64,000 nt of DNA from CAZKEW01 sp964558915. Its GTDB lineage: Bacteria > Acidobacteriota > Aminicenantia > Aminicenantales > UBA8522. The stretch is from assembly GCA_964558915.1 (NCBI GenBank), contig CAZLFV010000002.1:1-64000 (forward strand), read 5' to 3'. The translations under genes and the position numbers were made by a program. Under the pieces are notes generated by a model that was given only the letters and a program-made list of their open reading frames with translations, was not told where the DNA came from and did no database searches. Below, one piece after another: positions 33,958-42,418 of the stretch (the stretch's first letter is position 1; each line of letters begins with the position of its first letter).

Positions 33958-35309
33958 TTGCGTATCCTGAGAGAATTGATGATGCTTTCAAATTCCGTTT
34001 GAAAGGCCTCCCGGGCTTTGACGGAAATTCCGCCGGCCGTGACCTCTGTCTTCCCCTGGCTGTCCTCTAAAATAATCTTTAACTCTCGTGGCGGCCAGTA
34101 AAAGGCCAGGCCAAGCCCCACCATCAGCAGGACGCAGCCGACCCAGATGAGCGAGACGCCCGGGTCCTTGGCCACGTGAATAACTGAGTAGCTCGGCGCC
34201 CGGACATCTTTGAGTTCGAGAGTGATATCTGCTTCCTTGGCGCCGGAGTGGAGACGCGAAAAATCCGGGAACCTGGCGAAAATCCAGCCGGAGAACACCT
34301 TTTCTGTTCCTATCCAGCCTTCGATGAAGGCCGCTGGATTATTGGGCTCGAGCGAGCGGCTGGCCGGCTGGTTTTTTTCGTCCAGGACGAAATCAGGGAT
34401 GAACCGGACGGCGTTGAGCACAAGGGATTCACCGTTCAGGGCCGTTTTCTCGCCGATTTTCAGCCAGGCCTTTTTAAGGTAACTTGGGTCCGGCTTTTTC
34501 TTCACCCAGACCTCGAGCGACGGATGGTCCCAATCCGAACCGTAGCCGCTTTGATAAAACACGTAGCCTCGATGATTGAGGGGAGAGTTGACTTCGACTG
34601 TTTTTTGGAAGAGGGGCTTTCCGGCCTCAGTCACAGTGAGGAGGCTTTTCCAATCCTTGACGCTTCCGTTAGGATAGTATTCCGTCACGAATTGATCCAG
34701 CCGGACAGTAAAATCCGCCCCCGGGACTGAAAGAGTCCGGCCTTCGGTAAAGGTGAGGTCCTGGCGGAAACTGCCGAGCCCGCTGGCAATTCCGCCGGCC
34801 AAGATCACCAGGAGGCCCAAGTGGACGACATCAGACCCGAACCAGCCGAGGACCCTCTTCCGGGCGGTCAGGCAAGATCTATTATCGGTTCTGACTTCCC
34901 TGAGCCGGTAGCGCCGGCGGCGGAGTTCCTTCTTGACCATTTCTCTGGTTTCGGCGGCGGACAAACCGACTTTGAACTTGTCCTTGATTTTCAAAGCGAG
35001 AATGTTCTTGGGTTCGGTCTCCAACTTGGTCTGGAAGGTCCGCCGGAATTTGGGAAAGAGCCTTTCGAGCGTGCAGACGATGATATTCACGGCAAAGAGC
35101 GCAAGCAGGCCGACAAACCAGAAGGACTGATACAGCCTGGTGAACTGCAGGCGCTCAAGAAGCGCCCCGAGCTGGCCATAGCGGACAAGATATTCCTGGG
35201 TGCTTCTTCCCTGGGGGATTAGCGTTCCGACGATCGAGGCGCAGATGAGGATAATCAGTAGGGTGATGGCCACCCGGACCGAAGTGAAAAAATTGAGCAG
35301 GGCTTTCAT
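33954..35309 (-). CDS. resB: Cytochrome c biogenesis protein ResB (Ccs1)
   Basis: A 451-residue partner of CcsA. It has three N-terminal membrane spans (the first in VAITLLIILICASIVGTLIP), the conserved GQLGALLERLQFTRLYQSFW segment in parts, a large periplasmic domain (NSPLNHRGYVFYQSGYG) and a final span before the C-terminus. ResB binds haem with CcsA in System II. It follows the HAO-like gene with a 70-nt gap that contains a possible internal TATAAT. Confidence 0.93.
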   Translation of the reverse strand: MKALLNFFTSVRVAITLLIILICASIVGTLIPQGRSTQEYLVRYGQLGALLERLQFTRLYQSFWFVGLLALFAVNIIVCTLERLFPKFRRTFQTKLETEPKNILALKIKDKFKVGLSAAETREMVKKELRRRRYRLREVRTDNRSCLTARKRVLGWFGSDVVHLGLLVILAGGIASGLGSFRQDLTFTEGRTLSVPGADFTVRLDQFVTEYYPNGSVKDWKSLLTVTEAGKPLFQKTVEVNSPLNHRGYVFYQSGYGSDWDHPSLEVWVKKKPDPSYLKKAWLKIGEKTALNGESLVLNAVRFIPDFVLDEKNQPASRSLEPNNPAAFIEGWIGTEKVFSGWIFARFPDFSRLHSGAKEADITLELKDVRAPSYSVIHVAKDPGVSLIWVGCVLLMVGLGLAFYWPPRELKIILEDSQGKTEVTAGGISVKAREAFQTEFESIINSLRIRK

Positions 35310-35344
35310 GCCGCATCCTTGAGTCGTCTGTTTAATAACTACTA

Positions 35345-35350
35345 ATTATA
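35345..35350 (-). promoter_or_regulatory. Possible internal -10 element before resB
   Basis: TATAAT on the minus strand lies 35 nt upstream of the resB ATG. The matching -35 (TGGCCA at 17 nt) is poor, so this is only a weak internal promoter candidate. Confidence 0.25.
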
Positions 35351-35379
35351 TCGGAATACTCAATTTTTGGCCATCCTCT

Positions 35380-36615
35380 CTAGGTGCGGCCTTTACGCAT
35401 CTCCGCTGCGAGAGTCTGGATCTCTGTGAGCGACCGCCTCATTTCGCTCCAACCGTACCAGAGAGCGTAGTCCGGATTGGCATGAAAAGTCCCCTGAAAA
35501 GAGCGCATCCGGTGTTCGAGAAACATGACGAAGAGCTTCTGCTCCACTTCGGTTGGCGCGTCATGGAAAGTCAGAAGGTCGGGAAACCGATAGGCGTAGC
35601 TTGCCGGTTTCGGCAGGATGCCGTCCTGGTAAAGGGAGGCGACTTCTCGGATGGCCTCGGCCATCAGATGGTCGACTTCTTTGATCATCTCATCGCCTTT
35701 TTTGAGCTCTCCTTTGGCAAAATTCGCGCTATGGCAACTGGTGCAAATCCCGATCATCTTGTCCCGTTCTTTCTGCCAGGCTTCCTGGGTCAGACGGGCG
35801 ACGTCGGCCGCCTTGACGACATCAAGCCTTGGCGTGGGGTTACCGCTCGGGTCCAGAACGCCGAGAGCCTGAAGAATTGTGGCTCTGTCTGCAGCCCATT
35901 GCCTGTCCTCAGGCATCGGCAGCCGCACGGCCAGAAATCCCCAGGCAGTCCGGACTTCGTGGTTTTTCTCCTGCATATGGCAGGTCTGGCAGGAGGGCGC
36001 GGCAGTTGATTCGGGGAGGATTTTATTTTGTTTCAAGAGAAAGCGGACGCCGTGCTTGGAAGCGGAGTACATCTCCCATTGAGGATGATCGAAGCCCATA
36101 TGGCAGGTCTGGCAGGCTTGGGGCTGCCGGGCTTCGGTGACGGAAAAAATATGCCGCGTATGGCAGGCGTCGCAAGAGGCCCGGCCGAACCCTGCGCCGG
36201 CCTTATCGAGCTCCGCTATTTCCGCCTCTGTTTTCAGCCCGATCTTGTGGCATCCGCCACAGCCCTTCATTCCTTCCATCATTGCCACGGGCTGAGCGTG
36301 CGCTGTCGGCATGGCTTTCATCGCCGCCCAGGCCAGGGCGTGCTTGCCCCGCTTGAACTGGTTCACCTGGTCTTCGTGACAGGCAGCGCATGTTTCTGGC
36401 GTAGGGATCCCGGCCTTGGCAAAGTCCAAGGCGGTCTTGTGTCCTTCGCCGTGGCAAATAGAACAGCCCACCTCATTTTTGCTGTGCTCGCTCAGCAGCC
36501 AATCGCTGACGATGTAGGGTGTGGCCTTTTTATGACACTCCATACATTCCTGACCAAGGAGCGCCGGCGCAACAAGAAAACTCAAGAAAATCCCCACGAC
36601 GATTCTTCGCTTCAT
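35380..36615 (-). CDS. Octaheme cytochrome of the hydroxylamine oxidoreductase (HAO) family
   Basis: A 411-residue periplasmic protein with a signal peptide (about residues 1-21) and eight CXXCH motifs: CMECH, CSICH, CAACH, CGGCH, CDACH, CQTCH, CQTCH, CTSCH. The block ACHTRHIFSVTEARQPQAC, then CHMGFDHPQWEMYSASKHG, is the HAO signature. The eighth haem is separated by a long insert and followed by an all-helical C-terminus, as in HAO. Family members oxidise hydroxylamine or hydrazine, or reduce nitrite. Which one applies depends on the tyrosine cross-link to the active haem, which I cannot decide here. GAGGAGGTGCATC precedes the ATG. First gene of the bc-type operon. Confidence 0.82.
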   Translation of the reverse strand: MKRRIVVGIFLSFLVAPALLGQECMECHKKATPYIVSDWLLSEHSKNEVGCSICHGEGHKTALDFAKAGIPTPETCAACHEDQVNQFKRGKHALAWAAMKAMPTAHAQPVAMMEGMKGCGGCHKIGLKTEAEIAELDKAGAGFGRASCDACHTRHIFSVTEARQPQACQTCHMGFDHPQWEMYSASKHGVRFLLKQNKILPESTAAPSCQTCHMQEKNHEVRTAWGFLAVRLPMPEDRQWAADRATILQALGVLDPSGNPTPRLDVVKAADVARLTQEAWQKERDKMIGICTSCHSANFAKGELKKGDEMIKEVDHLMAEAIREVASLYQDGILPKPASYAYRFPDLLTFHDAPTEVEQKLFVMFLEHRMRSFQGTFHANPDYALWYGWSEMRRSLTEIQTLAAEMRKGRT

Positions 36616-36667
36616 GATGCACCTCCTCGACGGGGATAGAAGCCGCTGCTTGAAATTGGCGGATTAC

Positions 36668-36696
36668 TCTATAGCATCGCCCGCAGGAAAAGTCAA
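36668..36696 (-). promoter_or_regulatory. Putative promoter of the HAO-resB-ccsA-bc operon
   Basis: TTGACT (36696-36691) and TATAGA (36673-36668) on the minus strand, 17-nt spacer. Confidence 0.6.
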
Positions 36697-36780
36697 AAAA
36701 TTGGCGGTAAGCATCTTCATTTCCGTAAGCATTCTGCTTTAGAATAGGGTCCTGCCACGACTTCCCCGCCAGGGGGAGGA

Positions 36781-37087
36781 GGCGAGGGATGATGTGGTGA
36801 GAAGTCCGTATGAGCGACGAGCGGGCGTCGCGAGGCATCGAAGATGCCGTGGCGATCTCAGTTTGAGATTGCTTCGCTGTCGCTCGCAATGACAATCTTG
36901 ATTTGCGCAAGCAAATCAGGGGGTTCCAAGGGGGATGGCCCCTTTGGTCGCAGAGCAAAGCTCGAGAAGGGGAGGCAGGGAGCGCAGCGAACGTTGGAAG
37001 GGGGAACGCGGAGCGTTCTCCCTCCAAGAAACCAATGTGGGAAATCGCAGCTTGACTTCGAACCACATCTCCCGAGCCTCGTCGGGG
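36781..37087. repeat. Structured MITE-like repeat, long copy
   Basis: The copy consists of a 116-bp left block (36781-36896), a 142-bp internal segment (36897-37038) and a 49-bp right block (37039-37087). Left and right blocks match the copy at 56338-56513 at 113/116 and 47/49 positions by eye. The ends form an imperfect inverted repeat (GATGTGGTGAGAAGTC near the left end, GACTTCGAACCACATCTC near the right end). Inside are hairpins such as GGCATC-GAA-GATGCC (36834-36848) and GATTTGC-GCAA-GCAAATC (36900-36917). The core TTGCTTCGCTGTCGCTCGCA resembles a REP-like repeat common in many bacterial genomes. It fills most of the 520-nt gap between the HAO-like gene and the 775-residue cytochrome gene; no protein gene is credible there. 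Confidence 0.8.
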
Positions 37088-37138
37088 CCCCCCGCCCCGT
37101 CGCCCTCTGCTTATCATCTCTAATTACAGAAATGGATC

Positions 37139-39466
37139 TTACCGCCAGGTGTACTTGGCCATGTTGCCGCCCAGACTTCCGATGGAGTCCGCGAGCAATT
37201 GAGCGATATAGAGGGGGTTGTGGATGAACCCGCAGGGTTCCTTCTTGCTCATCTGAAAATTATAGGCGGCCTTGAGCATGGCCGCGCTGAATCCGTACCC
37301 GTTGCTGGAAGTGAGCTCAGCAGGGTCTGCAATTCCGTCCCCGTCGGTATCTTTAAAGAAATATGGATAACTTATTTCGCTATAGACAATCGGGGCGCCG
37401 ATACTCCTCCCGTAGGCCTGAAGCTGCGTGTAAAGCGCGTCCTCGAGGCCCTTGATCTCCGCCTGCAGGGATTCGTTCTTGTTCCCATCTCCGTCGTAGT
37501 CAGGAGTCTGGGCCGGCCGGATCCCTTCGAACTCGAACTGGCTGGGGTCAGCGCCTGGATGGGGCTGGGCGATGTCCTGGCCATGGCAGGGCGCGCAATC
37601 GGCGGGGTTGGGTGCTTGGACGTTGTGGAATAAGGCGTCCGAATCATCGTGCTTCCTGTTGAAGCTCTTGGTTCCCATGTGACACTCGACGCAATTCGTA
37701 AAAAGCCCGTTGTGGTTGGTGAATATATTGCGGCCGGCATAGGTTTTTCCGCTGAATTCGTATCCGCCGCGGACTTCGGAACCGAAGAAGGAAGCCGCCG
37801 CTGCATAATAATGGATATTGGTGAAGCTGTACGGTCCCGGGCCGCCGGCAATCGCCCTGTCAACCGAGGACTTCGAAGCTCTTCCCTGGTGGCAGTTGAG
37901 GCACAGGTTGGAGCTGTCGGCCAGGTTCACGCTCACTCCGGAGGGAAATGTCACCGGACCGGCTGGCCTCGTCTGGGGCGGCACAATATGGCAGGTCAGG
38001 CAGAGCAGGCCGTTGGAAATATCCATGGCCTTGTCAATGGTGCCGTTATCGAGCAGGTAGGGGAGGCCTTGGGCGCTGTGGCATTTGGCGCAAGTTGACG
38101 GAACCTCTCCCTCCCCGTCCCAATGCCTCCAGGCCTCGGCTGATCCGTCGAAATGCCCTTCATCAGTCCGGACAAGTCCGCGGCCGGAGCCGGGTGCATA
38201 TTGCAGATAGGCATCCGCGGCCGATTCCAAGGAGCTTCGGGCAAGAATCTCATCATTCGGCAAAGGAAAGGTTCGCTCTTGGCCGCCCGCCTTAGACCGG
38301 CGCCCCGGCCGCAAGGGCCGCGTAAGACTTGGTTTCGAGACCGGAGTCTGGGTAGCGATTTCGGCACCTCTTGAAGTATTAAGGTCCTCGATTGAATCGT
38401 AAAGGAGTTCGATGATGTATTTTCCGTTATGAACATACTGGCATGGGTCTTTAATGCAAACCTGGAGGTTATAAGCGGCCTTGAGCAGGCGGGCGGTGAA
38501 GGAGCTATACCCGTTGCTTGACTCTGCCTCATTGGAGTCGACAACTCCGTTGTCGTTTTTATCATTGAAGAAGTAGGGATACGCGATTTCGTCGTAGGCG
38601 ATCGGCTTCCCGACGACATCTCGTGCGTAAGCGCGCATCGCGTTGTACAGAATCTCCCGGATTGTCTCGATCTCGTAGAAAATCCCCTCGGTGATATTCC
38701 CGTCCCCGTCGTAGTCAACCCAGGAGCCGTAATAGCGGATGTTTTTTGGGTTTTTGACCCCAGTGTGACAGGTGTTGCAGGCGTCCAGGTCAACCTCAAG
38801 AGAGTGCGGATCATGACAAACCTGACAGGCGTTGTAGCCGGGAATATGGGCGAACCGGGAGTCGTAAGATTTTTCGGCGTATTGATATCCTCCCCGGACG
38901 ACGGTCCCGAGCTGAGTAGCGGCAGCGGCATAGTAGTGGACATTGACAAACCTCAGCCTGGAACTCGGTTCATCGTCTGAGGTGACGCCTGACCCAGCGA
39001 TCGCAGTGTCGACAGATTTTGTCGAGGCCCTTCCCTGGTGACATTCCATGCAGAGCGTTTCTGGGCCGAGGCCTTCGATTTTCACTCCCGAAGGAAAGAT
39101 TGCATAGGTGCGGTTATGGACGACGCCTTTATCAGGGTCGGAATGGCAGGCGGCACACTCGACCGTTGTGCCCAGAGGAGCGGCATTGTCGACCGTATCC
39201 GGTGCAGTTCCGTCGGCGCCCAGATAATCCCTCAACCCGGGCGTGCTGTGGCACTTGGCGCAGGTTGTCGGGACCTGGCCTTCTTCATCCCAGTGCTTGA
39301 AGGCTTCGTCCCCTTTTTGAGCATGCGCCGAAGTAGACCACAGTCTTTGCGCGTGATCTCTTTTTGACTGAGGTTTTATGACCTCGTGGCTGGCCGTTCT
39401 TGCCAGGAGAAACGAACAGATCGCAATGACAGCCAAAAGGCCTAAAAGGTATGGTCTCCTGAACAT
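37139..39466 (-). CDS. Decaheme c-type cytochrome with duplicated 5-haem/EF-hand modules
   Basis: A 775-residue exported protein with an N-terminal signal or anchor (about residues 6-22). Ten CXXCH motifs are arranged as two homologous halves: CAKCH, CAACH, CMECH, CQVCH, CNTCH, and CAKCH, CLTCH, CLNCH, CVECH, CAPCH. Each half repeats CHQGRAS-x-x-SVD-x-AIAG, an HYYAAAA segment, VRGGY, and a helical unit with two calcium-loop-like stretches (DYDGDGNITE and DKNDNGVVDSNE; DYDGDGNKNE and DTDGDGIADPAE). It starts behind GGAGGAG, 18 nt after the MtrB-like gene, and is the last gene of that operon. Position suggests an outer-surface or periplasmic terminal of the conduit. I do not recognise a named family. 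Confidence 0.85.
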   Translation of the reverse strand: MFRRPYLLGLLAVIAICSFLLARTASHEVIKPQSKRDHAQRLWSTSAHAQKGDEAFKHWDEEGQVPTTCAKCHSTPGLRDYLGADGTAPDTVDNAAPLGTTVECAACHSDPDKGVVHNRTYAIFPSGVKIEGLGPETLCMECHQGRASTKSVDTAIAGSGVTSDDEPSSRLRFVNVHYYAAAATQLGTVVRGGYQYAEKSYDSRFAHIPGYNACQVCHDPHSLEVDLDACNTCHTGVKNPKNIRYYGSWVDYDGDGNITEGIFYEIETIREILYNAMRAYARDVVGKPIAYDEIAYPYFFNDKNDNGVVDSNEAESSNGYSSFTARLLKAAYNLQVCIKDPCQYVHNGKYIIELLYDSIEDLNTSRGAEIATQTPVSKPSLTRPLRPGRRSKAGGQERTFPLPNDEILARSSLESAADAYLQYAPGSGRGLVRTDEGHFDGSAEAWRHWDGEGEVPSTCAKCHSAQGLPYLLDNGTIDKAMDISNGLLCLTCHIVPPQTRPAGPVTFPSGVSVNLADSSNLCLNCHQGRASKSSVDRAIAGGPGPYSFTNIHYYAAAASFFGSEVRGGYEFSGKTYAGRNIFTNHNGLFTNCVECHMGTKSFNRKHDDSDALFHNVQAPNPADCAPCHGQDIAQPHPGADPSQFEFEGIRPAQTPDYDGDGNKNESLQAEIKGLEDALYTQLQAYGRSIGAPIVYSEISYPYFFKDTDGDGIADPAELTSSNGYGFSAAMLKAAYNFQMSKKEPCGFIHNPLYIAQLLADSIGSLGGNMAKYTWR

Positions 39467-39484
39467 CGTCTCCTCCAATTCCTC

Positions 39485-41350
39485 TTAGTTCCAGCGGTAG
39501 CCAAAGGAGAACTCGAAGATGTTGGCCGCATAATTGTTGGATCCGGACAGTTTTTCGAGGTAGTCGACGCATCTGTAGCCGACCTGAGCCATGTAGCCGG
39601 CAGTAAAAGAATACTGGATGTACGCCTTGAGCGTGGCCCGGCGGATTTCCCAGGATCCGGCGTTGGAGAAGTAGTTGGCACAGCCGCCAAAGGTCCAGTT
39701 CTGGTTGAGGTCATATGAGAGCAGCACATCCAGCAGGCTCGATCCCTGCAGGTAAGAGATCGTCCAGAGGAATGACCCGCTAGGCGTGGTCCAATAAGGA
39801 GGAAATTCGACCATCCGGTCGGCCCGGCGTCTGGCCCGAATATAGGCAAACCCTCCGGAAACATTGAACCGGCCGGCGTGGTACCCGGCGCGCAGGCTGA
39901 ATTGGTTTCCGGACGCCTTCCAGGTATTTTCATCGAATACATCTGTCTCGGAGTTGTTCCAGATGTAGGACCCGGAGAAGCTCCAAGCCTTGACTTGATA
40001 TTTTGCCGTGATCCGGAGCCTATCAAAGCAGCTCGGGGAAATGAGGGCGAAGGGATTCTCGACCTGGCTGTGCTCGTAGTCAAGGGTTAGCTTAAGTACT
40101 CGCGAGATATCCCATCTGAGATTGCCGAAGGCGCCATTGCTTGCCGTGTCGAATTCATATTCGGCCGTTTCCAGGTTTTTGAGAGTCCGTTCCTCAAAAT
40201 GATAGCCGAGGGTTAAGGCCAAGTAGGGAGTGAAGGAGTACTGAACGCCTGCGTTGAATCCCAGAGTTTCATATCCAAAATCCTCTGTGTCGCCGCCTTG
40301 GTCGCCAGTCATAGCGCCGGTTTGGTCAAAGTTGTGAAAACGGAAGGCGGCCATAACCGTGAGCTTGCTTGACAAGGTGTATGTGGCATCCAACTCGTAG
40401 AGCTGGATGTTACGGGAGAAGTCTCCCTTGCCGGTATAGCTGTAGGCGAAATTTCTATTCAGGTAGCTGACCCCGAGTGCTCGCTCGGAATAATCAAGGT
40501 CCATGTCGAGCGCCGATAATTGGACCGATGCAGTCAAGAAGAATCTGTCCGTCGGCCTCGCATTGAACCAGAAAGAGCTGGTTACGGATTTCAAATCGTA
40601 GGGCTGATTCAGGAAAAAATAATAGAGTGAGGCGGGGTTCTCGGCCTCCGGCCCGCCGTCCACGTACCCGGGCAGGAAGAGGCTGTTCTGGTTCTTATAC
40701 TTCAGGAATTTTTCTTCTGCCACAAAGGAATAGCGGTTGAAATGGAGGTTCAAACCGACAGCGATCTCTTTCGACTCCTCCTGGACTGGCTTGTCCATCT
40801 CGAATTCCATCCGGTTGACGTTGAGGCTAGTTGTGCCCGCCCCCTTTTTAGTAAACCGGTCGAAGCTCAGATAAAAGTCGGCTTGCTTGGCCAGGGAGAT
40901 TCTGGCCAAGCCGCTATCCCTGACCCGGTCAAAATCGAAACGGTGAAGGTCATAAAGCCCGCCATCGCCCATATTCAGGTCATTATAGAAATAGTTCGCT
41001 TTTCTCCTGTCGTACTGCAATAGATACTTGCCATACTTCTGGAGCGATGCGGAGATAGTTTCGAAGGGATCTCCACCCAGGTTGAACATCCGGAGGTTCA
41101 GCCGGTCAAAAACTTTTTTGAGGTCGTTCTGCGGAGAATAGACCAGGTTGAAACTATAAAGCCGGGCGCCGCCGGAGAGATTGTAATCTTCTTTATAGTT
41201 GGAGACAGCGCCGGGCCCGCTGAGGTTTACGGAGCGAAACCCAAGGAGGAAATCGCCCGAAAAGTCACTGTTTTGGGCTCCCAGAGAGAGAGACAGGAAG
41301 AACGCCAGAACAACACCCAGGAATGCCGTGATTGTCTTTCTGCTGTTCAT
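39485..41350 (-). CDS. mtrB: MtrB/PioB-family decaheme-associated outer-membrane porin
   Basis: A 621-residue protein with a signal peptide (about residues 1-25) and a long series of amphipathic beta strands ending in EFSFGYRWN, as expected for a large (26-28 strand class) barrel. The N-terminal part, FLLGFRSVNLSGPGAVSNYKE (in parts), and the repeated GYHFEERTLKNLETAEYEF-like strands fit the MtrB/PioB family. This family sheathes an MtrA-type decaheme in the outer membrane. The ATG at 41350 follows TAGGAG and lies 10 nt after the decaheme stop. Adjacent decaheme genes on both sides strongly support the assignment. Confidence 0.82.
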   Translation of the reverse strand: MNSRKTITAFLGVVLAFFLSLSLGAQNSDFSGDFLLGFRSVNLSGPGAVSNYKEDYNLSGGARLYSFNLVYSPQNDLKKVFDRLNLRMFNLGGDPFETISASLQKYGKYLLQYDRRKANYFYNDLNMGDGGLYDLHRFDFDRVRDSGLARISLAKQADFYLSFDRFTKKGAGTTSLNVNRMEFEMDKPVQEESKEIAVGLNLHFNRYSFVAEEKFLKYKNQNSLFLPGYVDGGPEAENPASLYYFFLNQPYDLKSVTSSFWFNARPTDRFFLTASVQLSALDMDLDYSERALGVSYLNRNFAYSYTGKGDFSRNIQLYELDATYTLSSKLTVMAAFRFHNFDQTGAMTGDQGGDTEDFGYETLGFNAGVQYSFTPYLALTLGYHFEERTLKNLETAEYEFDTASNGAFGNLRWDISRVLKLTLDYEHSQVENPFALISPSCFDRLRITAKYQVKAWSFSGSYIWNNSETDVFDENTWKASGNQFSLRAGYHAGRFNVSGGFAYIRARRRADRMVEFPPYWTTPSGSFLWTISYLQGSSLLDVLLSYDLNQNWTFGGCANYFSNAGSWEIRRATLKAYIQYSFTAGYMAQVGYRCVDYLEKLSGSNNYAANIFEFSFGYRWN

Positions 41351-41360
41351 CACTGTTCTC

Positions 41361-42256
41361 CTATTTGAGGAATTTCTTGTCCAGGTTCGAACCATGAATC
41401 GAGGAATGACAGGTCACGCAATTGGTCCCCTGAGAAGTGAAACTGCCGTGCCAGGCCGGCGCCTCAGAGTGACAGCTGAAGCACAGGTCGGCGATGTTCT
41501 GCTCAGTCAACATATGGCGGTTGGGCGACCCATGGGCCTGGTGGCAGATATTGCAGCCCTCGACCCGGGAGGCCTGGTGTTCATGGAGAAAAGGACCCCC
41601 TTTGTCGGTGTGGCAGCGGATGCACTCCTCTTGTTTGAACCCGGCCAGTCGTATCCGGAGAGCCGGTTCATGCGGATTGTGGCAGGAAGTACAGGTTACA
41701 ATTCCTTCCTGAAGCCGGTGCCGCCTATTCAGCTGGAACTCGGCGAAGACGTCCTCGTGGCAGCGCGCGCAATCTGTGTTTTTCTGAGTTTTGAGAAGCG
41801 GAGAAGCAGCAACCTCGCCGTGAATGTGGTGGCAGGTGGTGCAATCGAGCGAGGCTTTCCCATGCGGGCTGTTGGTGAACCGGGGGCTGTCTTTTTCATG
41901 ACAGGTCAGGCATTTCTGCGTTTTTGCGCTGGCCGGGTTGGAGGCGGCAAAAGAGAATACGCCCGCCTTGCCTCCTTCGTCCACGTGTTGTTCCGCGCTC
42001 CCGTGGCAGGCCGTGCAGGTCGGTTCGGTCAAGCCGGCATGGGGCCGGGAGGAGAATCTCTTGACCACTTCTTCGTGACAAGTGCCGCACGTTTGCGTGT
42101 CTTTCGCCTGGGCTGTCGGCTTGGCCGCGACCCCAACGCGACGACGGCGGCGAATGCGGCCATGAGGCCGATCGTCGAGAGCGGGGCAGTCCTTAATTTT
42201 CTTTTCCTTTGTGCTGACAACTCCAACCTGCTTGAGAAACTCTTCGTCCATCTCAT
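41361..42256 (-). CDS. mtrA: Decaheme c-type cytochrome, MtrA/DmsE family, frameshifted in the signal peptide
   Basis: Ten CXXCH motifs (CGTCH, CTACH, CLTCH, CTTCH, CARCH, CTSCH, CIRCH, CNICH, CFSCH, CVTCH) at MtrA-like spacing within about 240 residues. The open frame from ATG 42251 gives an arginine-rich N-terminus with no signal. The +1-related frame from ATG 42256 encodes a good signal core, STIGLMAAFAAVVALG. One extra G in the four-G tract (C4 at 42131-42134 on the plus strand) joins it to VAAKPTAQAKDTQTCGTCH. So this is a single gene with a one-base deletion or sequencing error. It heads the operon with the MtrB-like porin and the 775-residue decaheme. MtrA-type proteins carry electrons through the porin. 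Confidence 0.85.
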
Positions 42257-42273
42257 CTCTTTATTGACTAAAC

Positions 42274-42288
42274 TTATCTATTCTATAA
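42274..42288. promoter_or_regulatory. Candidate Rrf2 operator in the mtr promoter
   Basis: TTATCTATTCTATAA matches the palindrome TTATAGATTCTATAA at 42974-42988 in 13 of 15 positions. It lies about 5-19 nt downstream of the predicted transcription start of the mtrA-like operon, a position suited to repression. Confidence 0.45.
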
Positions 42289-42299
42289 ATTCCATAGGT

Positions 42300-42328
42300 T
42301 TTATAATAAATGGCGCGGAAAATGTCAA
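42300..42328 (-). promoter_or_regulatory. Consensus-like promoter of the mtrAB-like operon
   Basis: TTGACA (42328-42323) and TATAAA (42305-42300) on the minus strand, 17-nt spacer. The predicted start is near 42293. Confidence 0.65.
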
Positions 42329-42418
42329 GAGGAAAAGGATTGTTTTATAGACCGGCAGACCGCCGGACTCAGAACGCAAAAACAGTCTCTTGAGGGAGGA
42401 GAAAGAGACGGTCCGGAA

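Noticed and set aside
36530..37117. Open frame translating as SLRATAKQS-type sequence
   Set aside because: It is an artefact of the structured repeat and overlaps the HAO-like gene. The same kind of translation (VIASDSEAIL) appears at the second copy (56415-56882).
42119..42251. ATG 42251 frame as the true start of the MtrA-like decaheme
   Set aside because: It gives an arginine-rich, non-exportable N-terminus, incompatible with haem attachment outside the membrane. The neighbouring frame holds a proper signal peptide.
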